NCBI GenBank assembly: GCA_024235095.1
Contig: JACKNC010000002.1
Coordinates: 62,001-126,000, forward strand
Origin: Gammaproteobacteria bacterium
Lineage (GTDB): Bacteria; Pseudomonadota; Gammaproteobacteria; Competibacterales; Competibacteraceae
Direction: 5' to 3'
Length of the DNA: 64,000 nt
Shown: positions 1 through 9,212 of the stretch, in pieces
How positions within the stretch are numbered: the first letter of the stretch is position 1
Layout: each line of letters begins with the position of its first letter
Translations under genes and position numbers: made by a program
The notes under the pieces: model-generated
The model's database searches: none
The model's input: the letters and a program-made list of their open reading frames with translations, nothing else
Told to the model about the DNA's origin: nothing

Positions 1-2
1 TA

Positions 3-203
3 CTAGTCCGCACCGCATTGACATCTGTTGCGCGTTTAGCGATCATCCCGATGCAGGATGTGTTGGCGCTTGATAGCGAGCATCGGATGAATCAACCGGG
101 AATTGCGGAGGGGTGTTGGCGCTGGCGCTTTCGTTGGGAACAGGTCGGGCCACAGGTCGCCGGGCACTACCGGCATCTTCTAGAGTTATATGGGCGAACG
201 TAA
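3..203 (+). CDS. malQ: 4-alpha-glucanotransferase, C-terminal end (partial)
   Basis: This is the last 66 codons of a gene that begins left of the window. The residues IPMQDVLAL, SEHRMNQPG and the GCWRWRF ending match the conserved C-terminus of MalQ/DPE-type amylomaltases (GH77), where this strip lies by the active-site loop. The family transfers alpha-1,4-glucan segments between maltodextrins in the cytoplasm and is tied to glycogen or maltose metabolism. The frame is open from base 3 and stops with TAA at 201-203. No start, promoter or catalytic acid can be checked because the body is outside the window. The assignment rests on the C-terminal motif only. Confidence 0.8.
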   Translation, partial: LVRTALTSVARLAIIPMQDVLALDSEHRMNQPGIAEGCWRWRFRWEQVGPQVAGHYRHLLELYGRT

Positions 204-247
204 ATTCCATGAAGACCAATGGAGAATAACAATGCATCATTGCAAGT

Positions 248-273
248 TGGGTTGGCGTCCTTTCGGCAACCCA
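248..273 (+). promoter_or_regulatory. Hairpin between malQ and the next gene
   Basis: TGGGTTG (248-254) pairs perfectly with CAACCCA (267-273) across a 12-base loop. The hairpin is 45 bases after the malQ stop and about 30 bases before the next start codon. No U-run follows, so it is not a classic intrinsic terminator. It could be a leader structure of the 305-2408 transcript or an mRNA-processing hairpin. Its function is unknown. Confidence 0.35.
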
Positions 274-304
274 GCCGCACGCTATACGCAAAGAGGAATC
301 TATC

Positions 305-1237
305 TTGATTCAAGATGCTGATAATAAATTGAAAGTTTCGACGCGAGTCATCATGTTAAAGCCCGGCATGCATATCTTTCGCTATGCATCCAAGCTACCT
401 AGGGACGAAATTATCCTGTTAACCTTACAACCTGCTCCGCTTGGTAAAGGAACCATCGATTTTTTTCCGGCCGAGGGCGTTTCCAGAAATACTTTATCTC
501 GCTTGGGCGATTGCGTGATCGTCCGGGTGCGCGGGGACCAGGCAGGGATCCTGGTGGCTGAATATCACTTACAGGACAATACTACCTCCTCTGTTGATTT
601 ACGTATTGACCGTATCGATACTTCCGAAAATCTTATTCAGTCTTCACCTTTGAGTAACATCAGCCGCGATCAGCCGGCGATGGACAGCAGTCCATTTGAA
701 TCAGCCGCAACAATGGTTAATCCCTCCAGACCGGCGACGCCAAGCCGTGCAAGCCCGGCTTTCGAATTATTGCAGTTGTTCGGCCACATTGAGCGGCGAG
801 GCGATGTATCAGTGACTAATGACTGGTTGGGTGATCCGAATGGTCAGGCGCGCCTTGAAGGCTTTGCCATCGAATGGAAAAACCGTTCACAGGATGTGGA
901 TTTGGTCTACACTTGCAGGGTCGAGGGGATTGGTCAGACACCCGCCATTTTTTCCGGCGGTTATGCCGGCACTCGCCGTAAGGCGGCGCCGATTACTGCG
1001 GTATCGTTCGCGCTGGCTGGTCCAAAGGCTGCTGATTTTGAACTGTCCGGACAAGTGGTTTTCGCAAGTGGTCCCCCGCTTGCCATTGTCTCCGGACAAA
1101 AGCTTTCCGGACCCAAGGGTTCGGAGCATTTGGTTGCTCTGTTTGTATCGATTGCCCCGAAGAAGGAAGCTACCGTTTCCCGTTTCACTTCCCCTTGGGA
1201 TGATCCACGAATTACGCAAATATTCAGGGCAAATTAG
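305..1237 (+). CDS. Protein of unknown function, possible ChW-like beta modules at C-terminus
   Basis: The product has 310 aa. The start chosen is TTG at 305, preceded by AGAGGA at good spacing; the next in-frame ATG (353) lacks a Shine-Dalgarno sequence and would cut 16 residues. There is no signal peptide or membrane segment. The middle (about residues 110-160) is Ser/Pro/Thr-rich and linker-like. Residues about 200-300 hold two similar beta-rich stretches with a Gly-x-Ala-Gly-Thr-like core and alternating hydrophobics, which loosely recall clostridial hydrophobic-W (ChW) repeats; that resemblance is weak and by eye. It lies 37 bases before the RTX/DUF4214 gene and is probably co-transcribed with it, so a role in handling that surface protein is possible. 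No function is assigned. Confidence 0.7.
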   Translation: MIQDADNKLKVSTRVIMLKPGMHIFRYASKLPRDEIILLTLQPAPLGKGTIDFFPAEGVSRNTLSRLGDCVIVRVRGDQAGILVAEYHLQDNTTSSVDLRIDRIDTSENLIQSSPLSNISRDQPAMDSSPFESAATMVNPSRPATPSRASPAFELLQLFGHIERRGDVSVTNDWLGDPNGQARLEGFAIEWKNRSQDVDLVYTCRVEGIGQTPAIFSGGYAGTRRKAAPITAVSFALAGPKAADFELSGQVVFASGPPLAIVSGQKLSGPKGSEHLVALFVSIAPKKEATVSRFTSPWDDPRITQIFRAN

Positions 1238-1274
1238 AGGCATGAAACCTTAAACTCTCTTACGGGAAACTGCT

Positions 1275-2408
1275 ATGCAATACGATGAGCCGATAACAGG
1301 CGGTGAATTTGACAACCTGCTGGACCAAAATCCCGGCGTATCCGAGTCAACCAAGAACGCTATCGAGCAAGTGCTTGGCATCACGGATCCAAGTGAACCG
1401 ATCAATGTCGCTAGCGCGACTTTTGATCCGGAAACCGGCGAGCTGACTGTTGTACAACCCTCCGGCCAAGTTAATGTCCTGATTGTTGATCTATCTGGCG
1501 CTACTGAGGGTCAGGTTATCCAATTGAACGAAGCGCTGAGCCAGGCCAATGTCCTTATCATTGATTCCGATGTTAGCGTTACTCTGACAATAGGAGGTGC
1601 TACTGCTAGTGGTAATGACGATGGAATTTTCGCTGCTAAAGCTGATTTTAACACGGTAGATCGAGTTATTGTTAGTGGTAATGGCGATGACATTATTACT
1701 GTTAGTGACAATAGTAACACGACTCTGGAAGGCGGCAGTGGCAATGACACGCTGACCACATCAGGCGGCAATGATAGCGTGACGGGCGGCACGGGCAATG
1801 ACAGCGTCAGCGCGGGCGCCGGCGATGACACCATTGTCTCGGGTTCCGGCAGCGACACTGTTGACGCTGGCGCGGGCTATGACCTGTTACAGATGAGCGG
1901 CTCCAAGAGCAGCTACAACATCACTGTGCAGGATGGCGCTTTAGTTATTGCGGGCGCGAACAATGCGACCGTGAGCAATGCCGAGTACATTTCCTTCACC
2001 GATGGCGGCTCCATGACGGTATCGGGCGATGTGAATGTTGCGGCCGCCATGCGGATGTATGAATCCTTATTGGAACGCTCTGCCGAACCTGGCGGTGCGG
2101 AGTTCTGGGCCGAGGCTGCCGCAAGCGGTAGCTGGACTACGGCGCAAATTGCTGAATTCTTCCTGCACTCCGACGAATTCCAGTCTAAGTTCGGCAACCC
2201 CGATGATCTCACGAACGAACAATTCGTACGCGCCCTGTACGAGAACTCGCTGGGTCGCGAAGCCGAGCAAGAGGGCCTGGATTTCTGGGTCAACGTACTG
2301 GAAACTGATGCGTACTCGCGTAGTCAGGTCACGGTATTTATATCCGGATCTCCCGAAGCCGCGAACTACCATAGCGATACGGTACAGTTCATCGAAGGCT
2401 GGATCTGA
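1275..2408 (+). CDS. RTX-repeat, DUF4214-domain secreted-type protein
   Basis: The product has 377 aa and is acidic and Gly/Asn/Asp-rich, with no N-terminal signal peptide. Residues about 150-205 carry consecutive RTX nonapeptides of the GGSGNDTLT, GGTGNDSVS, AGAGDDTIV type, which bind calcium after export by type I secretion. Residues about 255-377 form a DUF4214 domain made of two roughly 50-aa repeats, each with a Tyr-x-x-x-Leu-x-Arg-x-x-x-x-x-G-x-x-F/W core. Such proteins are usually at the cell surface or extracellular. It follows the unknown gene at 305 closely and is closed by a strong terminator. The large glycosylation operon begins just downstream, so this protein is a natural candidate for the glycosylated substrate, which is inference. 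No type I secretion transporter is in the window. Confidence 0.85.
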   Translation: MQYDEPITGGEFDNLLDQNPGVSESTKNAIEQVLGITDPSEPINVASATFDPETGELTVVQPSGQVNVLIVDLSGATEGQVIQLNEALSQANVLIIDSDVSVTLTIGGATASGNDDGIFAAKADFNTVDRVIVSGNGDDIITVSDNSNTTLEGGSGNDTLTTSGGNDSVTGGTGNDSVSAGAGDDTIVSGSGSDTVDAGAGYDLLQMSGSKSSYNITVQDGALVIAGANNATVSNAEYISFTDGGSMTVSGDVNVAAAMRMYESLLERSAEPGGAEFWAEAAASGSWTTAQIAEFFLHSDEFQSKFGNPDDLTNEQFVRALYENSLGREAEQEGLDFWVNVLETDAYSRSQVTVFISGSPEAANYHSDTVQFIEGWI

Positions 2409-2427
2409 TTCTTAACTTTTAACTCAA

Positions 2428-2478
2428 CCCCTCTGCTTGCCGCTCCCCGCTTGGGGAGTTGGTTAAGCAGAGGTTTTT
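2428..2478 (+). terminator. Rho-independent terminator after the RTX/DUF4214 gene
   Basis: An outer stem CCTCTGCTT / AAGCAGAGG encloses an inner perfect stem CTCCCC / GGGGAG with a GCTT loop, followed by TTTTTT. It starts 20 bases after the stop at 2408. It separates the surface-protein transcript from the glycosyltransferase operon. Confidence 0.85.
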
Positions 2479-2544
2479 TGTTGTTCAAAATCCAAAAAAT
2501 CGAATAATTTCGTTTGTTTTATGAACAATTAAAGAAACTTTAAA

Positions 2545-5500
2545 GTGAGTGAGACGCTGGATTTACAGGATACTCTGTTTTCACGCTTTGACCGACTATT
2601 GCGATCTGGCGCGATCCAGGAAGCTCATGCGCTATTGATGTTGGCGATGGCAGAACCCACGACGCGCCCTGAGGCGTTGTTGTGGCGAGGTCTGTTGGCC
2701 CTGAGAAATCAGGCTTATCAAGAGGCTTTTGCATTTCTGGCGAATGCCCGGTTGCTATTACCCGAGCGGGCGGATGTACTGGCCTTGCTGGCGCGGGCGG
2801 CGCACCTTCAAGGCGCTGTCAAGATAGCGGATACCTTGGCAGATCTGACGCTGGAAATCGATCCTTTCAATCCTGCATACCAGGCGATGGTTCGTTCATC
2901 CAATCGCTTGGTATCTGATGAATGCTTGACTGTTCAAACACAGGCTAGTACGCCGCCTTTTGTCCCACCGCCGGCTCCGGTTCAGGATCCATCGACGCAA
3001 CCCGTAGATGTGCTGGTTCCCGTTTATCGTGGTTACACGGATACGCTGGCTTGTCTGGAAAGTCTGATTGCGGCCCGACCACTGAATGCAACGCCTCACG
3101 AAATTATCGTGCTAGACGATGCATCGCCAGAGCCAGAGTTGACGACTGCTCTTGAACAGTGGGCGAATATCAGAGCAGTAACGCTGGTACAACATGTAGT
3201 GAATCTGGGGTTTATCCGCGGGATGAACCGGGGCATGGCGCGCCATCCGGATCGTGATGTCGTCTGGCTAAATGCGGATACCCAGGTTTGCGGGGACTGG
3301 CTGGATCGGTTACGCGATGCAGCTTATCGCGATCCCTGGATTGCTTCGGTGACGCCGTTCAGTAATTGCGGGGAATTGATGAGTTTTCCCAGATCGCGGC
3401 ACTGTTATCCCTTGCCAGATACAAAGCTGCAAGCGACTCTCGACCGGCTGGCTCGGCAATCCTGGAAAGGGGAACTACCGAACCTGGAGGTGGGTTGCGG
3501 GTTTTGTCTTTATGTGAAGCGTCGCGCCCTGGCCGAGGTAGGTTATCTGGATGAAGTCAGCTTGACCGGCGGTTATGGCGAAGATACCGACTGGTGTCTA
3601 CGGGCGAAACGGCAGGGTTGGCGGCATGTGGGTGCTCCCGGGGTGTTTGTCGCTCATCGGGGTGGAGTATCGTTCGGTGTGGAGAAACGTTGGCGCGTGG
3701 CGCGGAATAATGCAATGTTACGTCAACGATACCCAAGCGCTGAGGCGGATTATCAGGATTATTTGCGACGCGATCCAGTGGGCCCGTTCCGGGAACGCTT
3801 ACAACGCGCCAGATTAAGAGATCAGGATGGACGATGGCCAGCCGGTTTGTTGCATATCATCGGTCCCAATGGACTGGATGATCCGCGTTTGCCGTTTTCC
3901 ATGCTCTCTGATGTCTTGCCGCAGGAAAACCTGTTATGGTTGTGCTGGCAATTTGCAGAGAATGAAGTGACCGCGACGCTGGGTGCGGCCTGGCGACCCT
4001 TGCCATTATTGCTGAATTATCGGTTGTCCGAAGGATTGGAGGCGCTGCTGGCGGATTTGGCGAGGTTGCCGGTATCCGGATTGGTGTTTCATCAGCTCAC
4101 AGATTGCCCATTTCTGGAGTTGCCGGCGCGGTTGCAATTACCTTATATATTGCACGGTCTAGATGACGCCTTGTTGGAAATGCCAGTCGCCGTTGCTTGT
4201 AATGCAGCAGCAGTCCTGTTGCCGTTTCAGGCGCTATTGCCACGCTATAAAGCGGCGCATCCGCAAGCACAGTTACAAGTTGTTTCATCAGTCAGAATTA
4301 TTTTCCCTCTGGGCGACAGGGAGAAATTGGCGTCGTCATCAGCGGTGGTGATTGCTGACCGGTTGGATTCGGCGCGGATTGCTGGACGCTGGCTGGCGCT
4401 GGCCCGCCATTTTGCCTTGAATAACGGACCCTTCCTGTTGTTAACGGAGGCGACACCCTGGGAGCAGGAGCTTCAGGCAACAGGGCAGGTGTTTCGTCTG
4501 CCGATCATTCGCGATGTGCCGATGTCCGAACTTGCTCGTCTGGCTGGTGGCCAAGCGGCAGTGAGCCTGGATGATGATCCAGGAGCAGGCTGGATGGCGC
4601 CTGCATTGGCCAGCCGCTTGAAGTTGCCGCTGTATGCGCCGCCATCGGCGGTAGGCGAGGAAGCAGGTGCGGAGGTGTTGCCGTTTCCTGCACCCTTCGC
4701 TTCACCTCCCCACCCCAGCACTCCTCCACAAGAGGCGCTTAATACGGTCGTCGGGGAGTTGAGCGGGTTAGCCGGAAATGTGCTGCATGGTTGGGTGTTG
4801 GATCGGGCGGTGGCGGATGTGCGGCTTTGCGTGGAAGTGCATGTAGACGAGGCAGTCGTGGCGGTGGCGCGGGCTGATCAATTTCAGGGAGCTGCCAGCG
4901 AGGGCGATGGATTTCATGGGTTTGCTGTGTCATTACGTTCGGGGCAGTTGCGCCGGGCGCGGCGGATCGCAGTGCGGGTGACGAATCAGGGACCTTGGTT
5001 GCCCGGTGCGTTGATGTTGTCGGAACGCCGGGAATCGCTGGCGCCGCCGCCAGCTTTTCAAGCCTGGTTTAGTGGTGGATTACAGATTGTGGGCTGGATT
5101 TGGGATCCAGTTGCCCCAGATCGTCATGTCGAGGTGTCAGTTCGGGAAGGTGGCCAAATATTGGTGCGGGCAATAGCGAATCAGCGTCATTCTGCCTTGG
5201 CGAATCGATCCTCAGATGATCATGGATTTACTATTGATTTACCTTGGTCGCTGGCGGATGGAAAACGTCATGAGTTGTTCCTGGAGTCGGATCGAGGACA
5301 TTCTCTGACTGATAGCCCGATTTCGGTGTGTTGCCATCCTGAGGGGCTGGCGGCGCTGGTTAATCGTCTTTGGCCGGAGGTGGATGCTGATCCGGCGCGC
5401 GCGTTGCTAGTGAATTTGGCGATATCGCAGGATCGGCGTTCACCGCGCAACGTGGGGTTTGTTCATTATCCAGATTGGTTTGCAACCTTTGAGCAACCGG

Positions 5501-7128
5501 GAGCGATGTCGGTGACCTCCGGAAAGATCGGAGTGCTATTGTTGGGGGAAGGAACCGAGGCGGAGATGACGGTTAGCAAGGCGAGTCTGGCTAACCAGCG
5601 TCTGCTGGCAGTCAAGGTATGGCGGGTTGCTGCCGGTGAGTTGCGGAGCGCTTTGGAAACAGCGCTGGCTACGCTGGGAGAAGAGGCGTTGCTGGCTCCA
5701 TTGTGGGTGGGCGATCGTTTGACTTCTCATGCGCTGGATCATCTGGCGGCGCTGCTCGCGGATCCCGGGATTGCCTGGGGATATGCCGATTGTGATCAGG
5801 AGGGGCCGGAGGGTGGGCGAACCCATCCATGGTTTAAACCAGCCTGGGATCCAGAGTTGTTCTTTGGCGTGGATCTGGTATCAACGGGGTCGGTGTTTCG
5901 CATACGGACGTTGTGGGCAGCGCTGGAGTTGTTGGGGAAAATCCCCCCCGACCCACCTTTTGCAAAGGGAGGAACTTTCAAGGAGCCTTTTGCAGAGGAG
6001 GGAGCTTCGGGCGTCGAACTAGACTGGCCGTGGTTGCTGGCAGCGGTGGTTGCTAGCGGCGGTCGCGTAGCTCATGGGCCGCGAGTGTTATATCACCGGC
6101 GGCGGGATGCGCCCCATTGGCCGCAGGAAGGACCATTGGATAAATCCCGGTTGGCGGCGTTGCAGTGGTTGGCTGCTCGGCAGGCGCTGGGTGCGCTGGT
6201 GAAGCCGTTAGTGGATTGGCCAGGGTTGAGTCAGGTGGTGTGGCCGTTGCCAGAGTTGCCCAAAGTGAGTCTGGTCGTGCCAACGCGCGATCAGCCGAAG
6301 TTATTGCGGGCTTGTTTGGAAGGATTGTTAAATCGGACGGATTATCCGAATCTGGAGATTGTGGTGGTCGATAACGACTCGATTGAGGCGGAGACCCGTG
6401 AGGTATTGGCGACTGCCGTCAGTCAAGGAGTGCGCGTACTGGCGCATCCATATCCGTTTAATTATTCGGCGATTAACAACCGGGCGGTTGCAGTAGCCAA
6501 TGGGACGATTGTTGGATTGGTGAATAACGATATTGAGGTGCTTGAATCCGGCTGGTTGCGGGAGATGGTGAGTCAATTGTTGCGTCCAGGCGTGGGCGCG
6601 GTGGGGGCCAAACTGTTGTGGCCAAATGGTATGGTGCAACATGGCGGGGTTGCGGTAGGCATTGAAGGATTGGCGGCGCATATTGGGAATGCCTGGCATG
6701 ACCGCGATCCGGGTTATCTGGGGTTTAATCATCTGGTCCGGCGACAGAGCGCAGTGACGGCTGCGTGTTTGTTGGTAAAAAAAGCGGATTATGTGGCGCT
6801 CGGTGGTCTGGATGAGCAGGCCTTTCCTGTAGCGTTCAATGATGTGGATTTTTGTCTACGGTTACGGGAACGGGGCTTGACCGTAGTATGGACGCCGTTT
6901 GCGCGATTAATGCATCGGGAATCAGCCAGCCGGGGTAAAGAGGATCGTCCCGAAAAAGCCGCACGCGCCCAGCGCGAGCAGGCGAATGTGCGGCAGCGCT
7001 GGGCGGGACAGTTAGCGGGCGTTGATCCATGCTATCATCCGTCTCTGAATGGAGATTGGAGTGTGGGACCTTTTGGGGGATTGGCGTTGCCGCCGTTTCG
7101 GAGGACGCCTCGCAATGTGGAGGGGTGA
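2545..7128 (+). CDS. Giant multi-domain glycosyltransferase (TPR, GT2, GT2)
   Basis: The product has 1527 aa with a GTG start. Residues 1-115 are TPR-like helices. Residues about 153-400 form a GT2 domain with VDVLVPVYRGY, the nucleotide-binding LDDAS (191-194) and a degenerate DxD (NADTQ, about 243). Residues about 430-720 resemble an eroded GT-B fold. Two beta modules with GWVLD and GWIWD cores lie at about 735-800 and 835-905. Residues about 970-1225 look like a truncated GT2 half (WFKPAWDPELFF), and 1236-1500 are a second complete GT2 domain with VVDND and NNDIEV. The protein should polymerise or decorate a surface glycan from NDP-sugars at the cytoplasmic face. It leads a tight operon, since the next ATG is 3 bases after the stop. 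A palindromic repeat is inserted in frame at 5938-6010. Sugar specificity cannot be read. Confidence 0.9.
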   Translation: MSETLDLQDTLFSRFDRLLRSGAIQEAHALLMLAMAEPTTRPEALLWRGLLALRNQAYQEAFAFLANARLLLPERADVLALLARAAHLQGAVKIADTLADLTLEIDPFNPAYQAMVRSSNRLVSDECLTVQTQASTPPFVPPPAPVQDPSTQPVDVLVPVYRGYTDTLACLESLIAARPLNATPHEIIVLDDASPEPELTTALEQWANIRAVTLVQHVVNLGFIRGMNRGMARHPDRDVVWLNADTQVCGDWLDRLRDAAYRDPWIASVTPFSNCGELMSFPRSRHCYPLPDTKLQATLDRLARQSWKGELPNLEVGCGFCLYVKRRALAEVGYLDEVSLTGGYGEDTDWCLRAKRQGWRHVGAPGVFVAHRGGVSFGVEKRWRVARNNAMLRQRYPSAEADYQDYLRRDPVGPFRERLQRARLRDQDGRWPAGLLHIIGPNGLDDPRLPFSMLSDVLPQENLLWLCWQFAENEVTATLGAAWRPLPLLLNYRLSEGLEALLADLARLPVSGLVFHQLTDCPFLELPARLQLPYILHGLDDALLEMPVAVACNAAAVLLPFQALLPRYKAAHPQAQLQVVSSVRIIFPLGDREKLASSSAVVIADRLDSARIAGRWLALARHFALNNGPFLLLTEATPWEQELQATGQVFRLPIIRDVPMSELARLAGGQAAVSLDDDPGAGWMAPALASRLKLPLYAPPSAVGEEAGAEVLPFPAPFASPPHPSTPPQEALNTVVGELSGLAGNVLHGWVLDRAVADVRLCVEVHVDEAVVAVARADQFQGAASEGDGFHGFAVSLRSGQLRRARRIAVRVTNQGPWLPGALMLSERRESLAPPPAFQAWFSGGLQIVGWIWDPVAPDRHVEVSVREGGQILVRAIANQRHSALANRSSDDHGFTIDLPWSLADGKRHELFLESDRGHSLTDSPISVCCHPEGLAALVNRLWPEVDADPARALLVNLAISQDRRSPRNVGFVHYPDWFATFEQPGAMSVTSGKIGVLLLGEGTEAEMTVSKASLANQRLLAVKVWRVAAGELRSALETALATLGEEALLAPLWVGDRLTSHALDHLAALLADPGIAWGYADCDQEGPEGGRTHPWFKPAWDPELFFGVDLVSTGSVFRIRTLWAALELLGKIPPDPPFAKGGTFKEPFAEEGASGVELDWPWLLAAVVASGGRVAHGPRVLYHRRRDAPHWPQEGPLDKSRLAALQWLAARQALGALVKPLVDWPGLSQVVWPLPELPKVSLVVPTRDQPKLLRACLEGLLNRTDYPNLEIVVVDNDSIEAETREVLATAVSQGVRVLAHPYPFNYSAINNRAVAVANGTIVGLVNNDIEVLESGWLREMVSQLLRPGVGAVGAKLLWPNGMVQHGGVAVGIEGLAAHIGNAWHDRDPGYLGFNHLVRRQSAVTAACLLVKKADYVALGGLDEQAFPVAFNDVDFCLRLRERGLTVVWTPFARLMHRESASRGKEDRPEKAARAQREQANVRQRWAGQLAGVDPCYHPSLNGDWSVGPFGGLALPPFRRTPRNVEG
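5938..6010 (+). repeat. In-frame palindromic repeat (P-P-x-P-P-F-x-K-G-G type) inside a glycosyltransferase
   Basis: AAAATCCCCCCC is followed by CCTTTTGCAAAGGGAGG, then by a degenerate second half (CCTTTTGCAGAGGAGGG). It codes for the residues PPDPPFAKGG in a linker of the 1527-aa glycosyltransferase. The same repeat occurs twice, inverted, in the intergenic space at 46769-46873. The insert preserves the reading frame and adds about 24 residues. Confidence 0.75.
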
Positions 7129-7131
7129 TCG

Positions 7132-7839
7132 ATGAGCGATGACTTGAGTGAGACTGTCGAATGTGCGGAACCGGCTGAAGTCGCGGAAATCCCGGAGGAA
7201 ACCCCGGTTAAGTCTTCTCTCCCGATCACTCGCCCGCTGGCAGAAGGGAATGAGTTACCTCCAGACAGTGCGTCTGCATCGCCGCCACAAAAATCCTTTT
7301 TGCATATCGGTTGTGGAACGGCGGGTCCCGAGCGCTTGCCGGCTGTGTTTCGCGGCGAAGCGTGGCGGGAAATCCGGCTGGACATCGATCCAGCAGTGCG
7401 TCCGGATATTGTAGCTTCTTCCGCGGATATGAGCACGGTGGCGGATGCGTCGGTGGATGCGGTGTGGTCGTCGCATAATCTTGAGCATTTGGAAGCGCAT
7501 GAAGCGCCTTTAGCATTACAGGAAATGTATCGGGTGTTGAAAGCCGATGGGTTTGCCTTGATCACCTTGCCGGATTTGCAAGCGGTAGCACAGTTAGTGG
7601 CGATGGGCCGGTTGTGCGAAACGGTCTATCAGTCGCCGATGGGGCCGATTACGGCGCTGGATATGCTCTATGGACATCGCAAGTCGTTGGCGGCAGGTAA
7701 TCGGTTCATGGCGCATCGAAACGGATTTGACGCGAAGTCTCTTGGGGAGTCGCTATTGGCGGCGGGCTTTAAGGAAGTGCGAGTGCGCGCGGGGACTTGT
7801 TATGACCTATGGGCCTATGCGTTGAAGACAGTGTTATGA
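7132..7839 (+). CDS. Class I SAM-dependent methyltransferase
   Basis: The product has 235 aa. The first 55 residues are an acidic, Pro/Ser-rich tail. The SAM-binding motif HIGCGT is at residues 58-63, the acidic ribose contact is in LDIDP (about 82-86), and the methyltransferase-11-type NLEHL lies at about 117-121, followed by the MYRVLKADGFALITLPD strand. It probably methylates a sugar or a glycan precursor made by the operon; this is inferred from context only. It starts 3 bases after the giant glycosyltransferase and overlaps the next gene by 4 bases (ATGA), so translation is probably coupled. Confidence 0.85.
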   Translation: MSDDLSETVECAEPAEVAEIPEETPVKSSLPITRPLAEGNELPPDSASASPPQKSFLHIGCGTAGPERLPAVFRGEAWREIRLDIDPAVRPDIVASSADMSTVADASVDAVWSSHNLEHLEAHEAPLALQEMYRVLKADGFALITLPDLQAVAQLVAMGRLCETVYQSPMGPITALDMLYGHRKSLAAGNRFMAHRNGFDAKSLGESLLAAGFKEVRVRAGTCYDLWAYALKTVL

Positions 7840-9212
7840 ATGAACCGGTTCAGCCGATGAAATCATCCGTTGCAAATGCTCGCGAGTTGTCTCTGGCGAG
7901 ATGCCAGGCTGTAATCGATGATATCTTTCCAGTCGGGGAGACGGGGTTGTTCGTAGTCGGCTGGATTGCCGGGACTGGGAAACAGGCGCGGGAAATTTGG
8001 CTGGGTCCGGGTACCGAACGCTACGACATCTTACGGTACGCGTGTCGGTATCCGCGGCCGGATATCGTGGCGGCGAAAGGTTCTGATCCGCAGCTTCGCT
8101 ACGAGGATGCTGGATTCATGGTGTTCGTCCCGGATGGCGCGTTGCGGTTTCAGGAAAAGCGTTTGGCCGTGGCCTGCGATGGCGAGTTGTTGTACCACCT
8201 GGAAATTCGCAAAATGCCGGCACAGGGAATGCGACCGCTGGAAACAGCGAAGCGATTATTGAAACATGTCAATATCCATTCGACGCGAATGCGGGAGTGG
8301 ATGGAACGGCAGATTGCTCCAGCGATGGCGACCCTGAATTTGCCGAATTCAGTGACAGTCACGCCGGAGGTTCGGGAGTATGGGAGCGCGCCAAAACAGC
8401 CAATCGCGTCGGTGATCGCGCCGCTTTATGGGCGACTGGATTTAATGGAGCACCAACTATGTGAGTTTGGGTTGGATGCGCAGTTCCGCGCTGAGGTCGA
8501 GCTGATTTATGTGCTGGATGACCCGAAACTCCAGGATTCTTTTACGAGGCTTTGCCATGAAGTAGCGCCATTGTATGGCGTGCCGTTCAAGACGCTGACT
8601 TATCCAGTGAATCTGGGTTATGCAGGGGCGAATAATGTTGGGGCGCGGGTAGCGCGAAGCAGACATTTGGTGTTGTTGAATTCCGATGTATTTCCAGATC
8701 AACCTGGTTGGGTGCAGGCGCTGGCGGCGACGCATCGGCAACTACCAGATTGCGGGGCGCTCGGTGTGCGATTGCTGTTTCCGGATGGGTCGGTTCAACA
8801 TGACGGCATGCGTTTTGAGCGGTTTCCGTTCCTGGATCATTTGTGGATTAATACCCATCCGGGCAAGGGGTTGCCGGTTTCTGATGCGCCGGTTGCTCCT
8901 GTCGCGCTGGTTCCGGCGGTGACGGCGGCCTGTTTGTGGATCAGCCGGGAGGATTTTCTGGTGACTGCGGGAGGGTTTGATGAGGGTTATATCATCGGCG
9001 ATTTCGAGGATTCGGATTTGTGCCTCAAGCTGTTGTTGAAGGGACGAAGGAATTATCTGACCCGGAATATAGTGCTTTATCACTTGGAGCGTCAGTCTCA
9101 GAGGTTGGCCGGCGCGGAAGACTGGCGGCAGAAAGTAACAGCTTATAATTGCTGGCGGCATACGCAGCGTTGGGATGCGGTGTTGAGCCGCCTGTGCGGA
9201 GAGGCGGCGTAA
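7836..9212 (+). CDS. Glycosyltransferase family 2 with N-terminal accessory module
   Basis: The product has 458 aa. The ATG at 7836 overlaps the previous stop (ATGA) and is preferred to an in-frame ATG 27 bases earlier. Residues about 20-120 form a beta-rich module with a VVGWIAG core, like the modules of the 1527-aa enzyme. Residues about 188-450 are a GT2 domain: ASVIAPLYGR, LDD, the metal-binding LLNSDVF (about 280), the acceptor-side GGFDEGYIIGDFEDSDLC and a terminal YHLERQS. It should transfer a sugar from an NDP donor to a glycan or rhamnan-type acceptor. The next gene starts on the base after its stop. Confidence 0.88.
   Translation: MNEPVQPMKSSVANARELSLARCQAVIDDIFPVGETGLFVVGWIAGTGKQAREIWLGPGTERYDILRYACRYPRPDIVAAKGSDPQLRYEDAGFMVFVPDGALRFQEKRLAVACDGELLYHLEIRKMPAQGMRPLETAKRLLKHVNIHSTRMREWMERQIAPAMATLNLPNSVTVTPEVREYGSAPKQPIASVIAPLYGRLDLMEHQLCEFGLDAQFRAEVELIYVLDDPKLQDSFTRLCHEVAPLYGVPFKTLTYPVNLGYAGANNVGARVARSRHLVLLNSDVFPDQPGWVQALAATHRQLPDCGALGVRLLFPDGSVQHDGMRFERFPFLDHLWINTHPGKGLPVSDAPVAPVALVPAVTAACLWISREDFLVTAGGFDEGYIIGDFEDSDLCLKLLLKGRRNYLTRNIVLYHLERQSQRLAGAEDWRQKVTAYNCWRHTQRWDAVLSRLCGEAA

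Noticed and set aside
248..300. Possible GEMM (c-di-GMP) riboswitch
   Set aside because: There is a hairpin and an ACGCAAAG string, but the conserved GEMM core and the second stem are absent.
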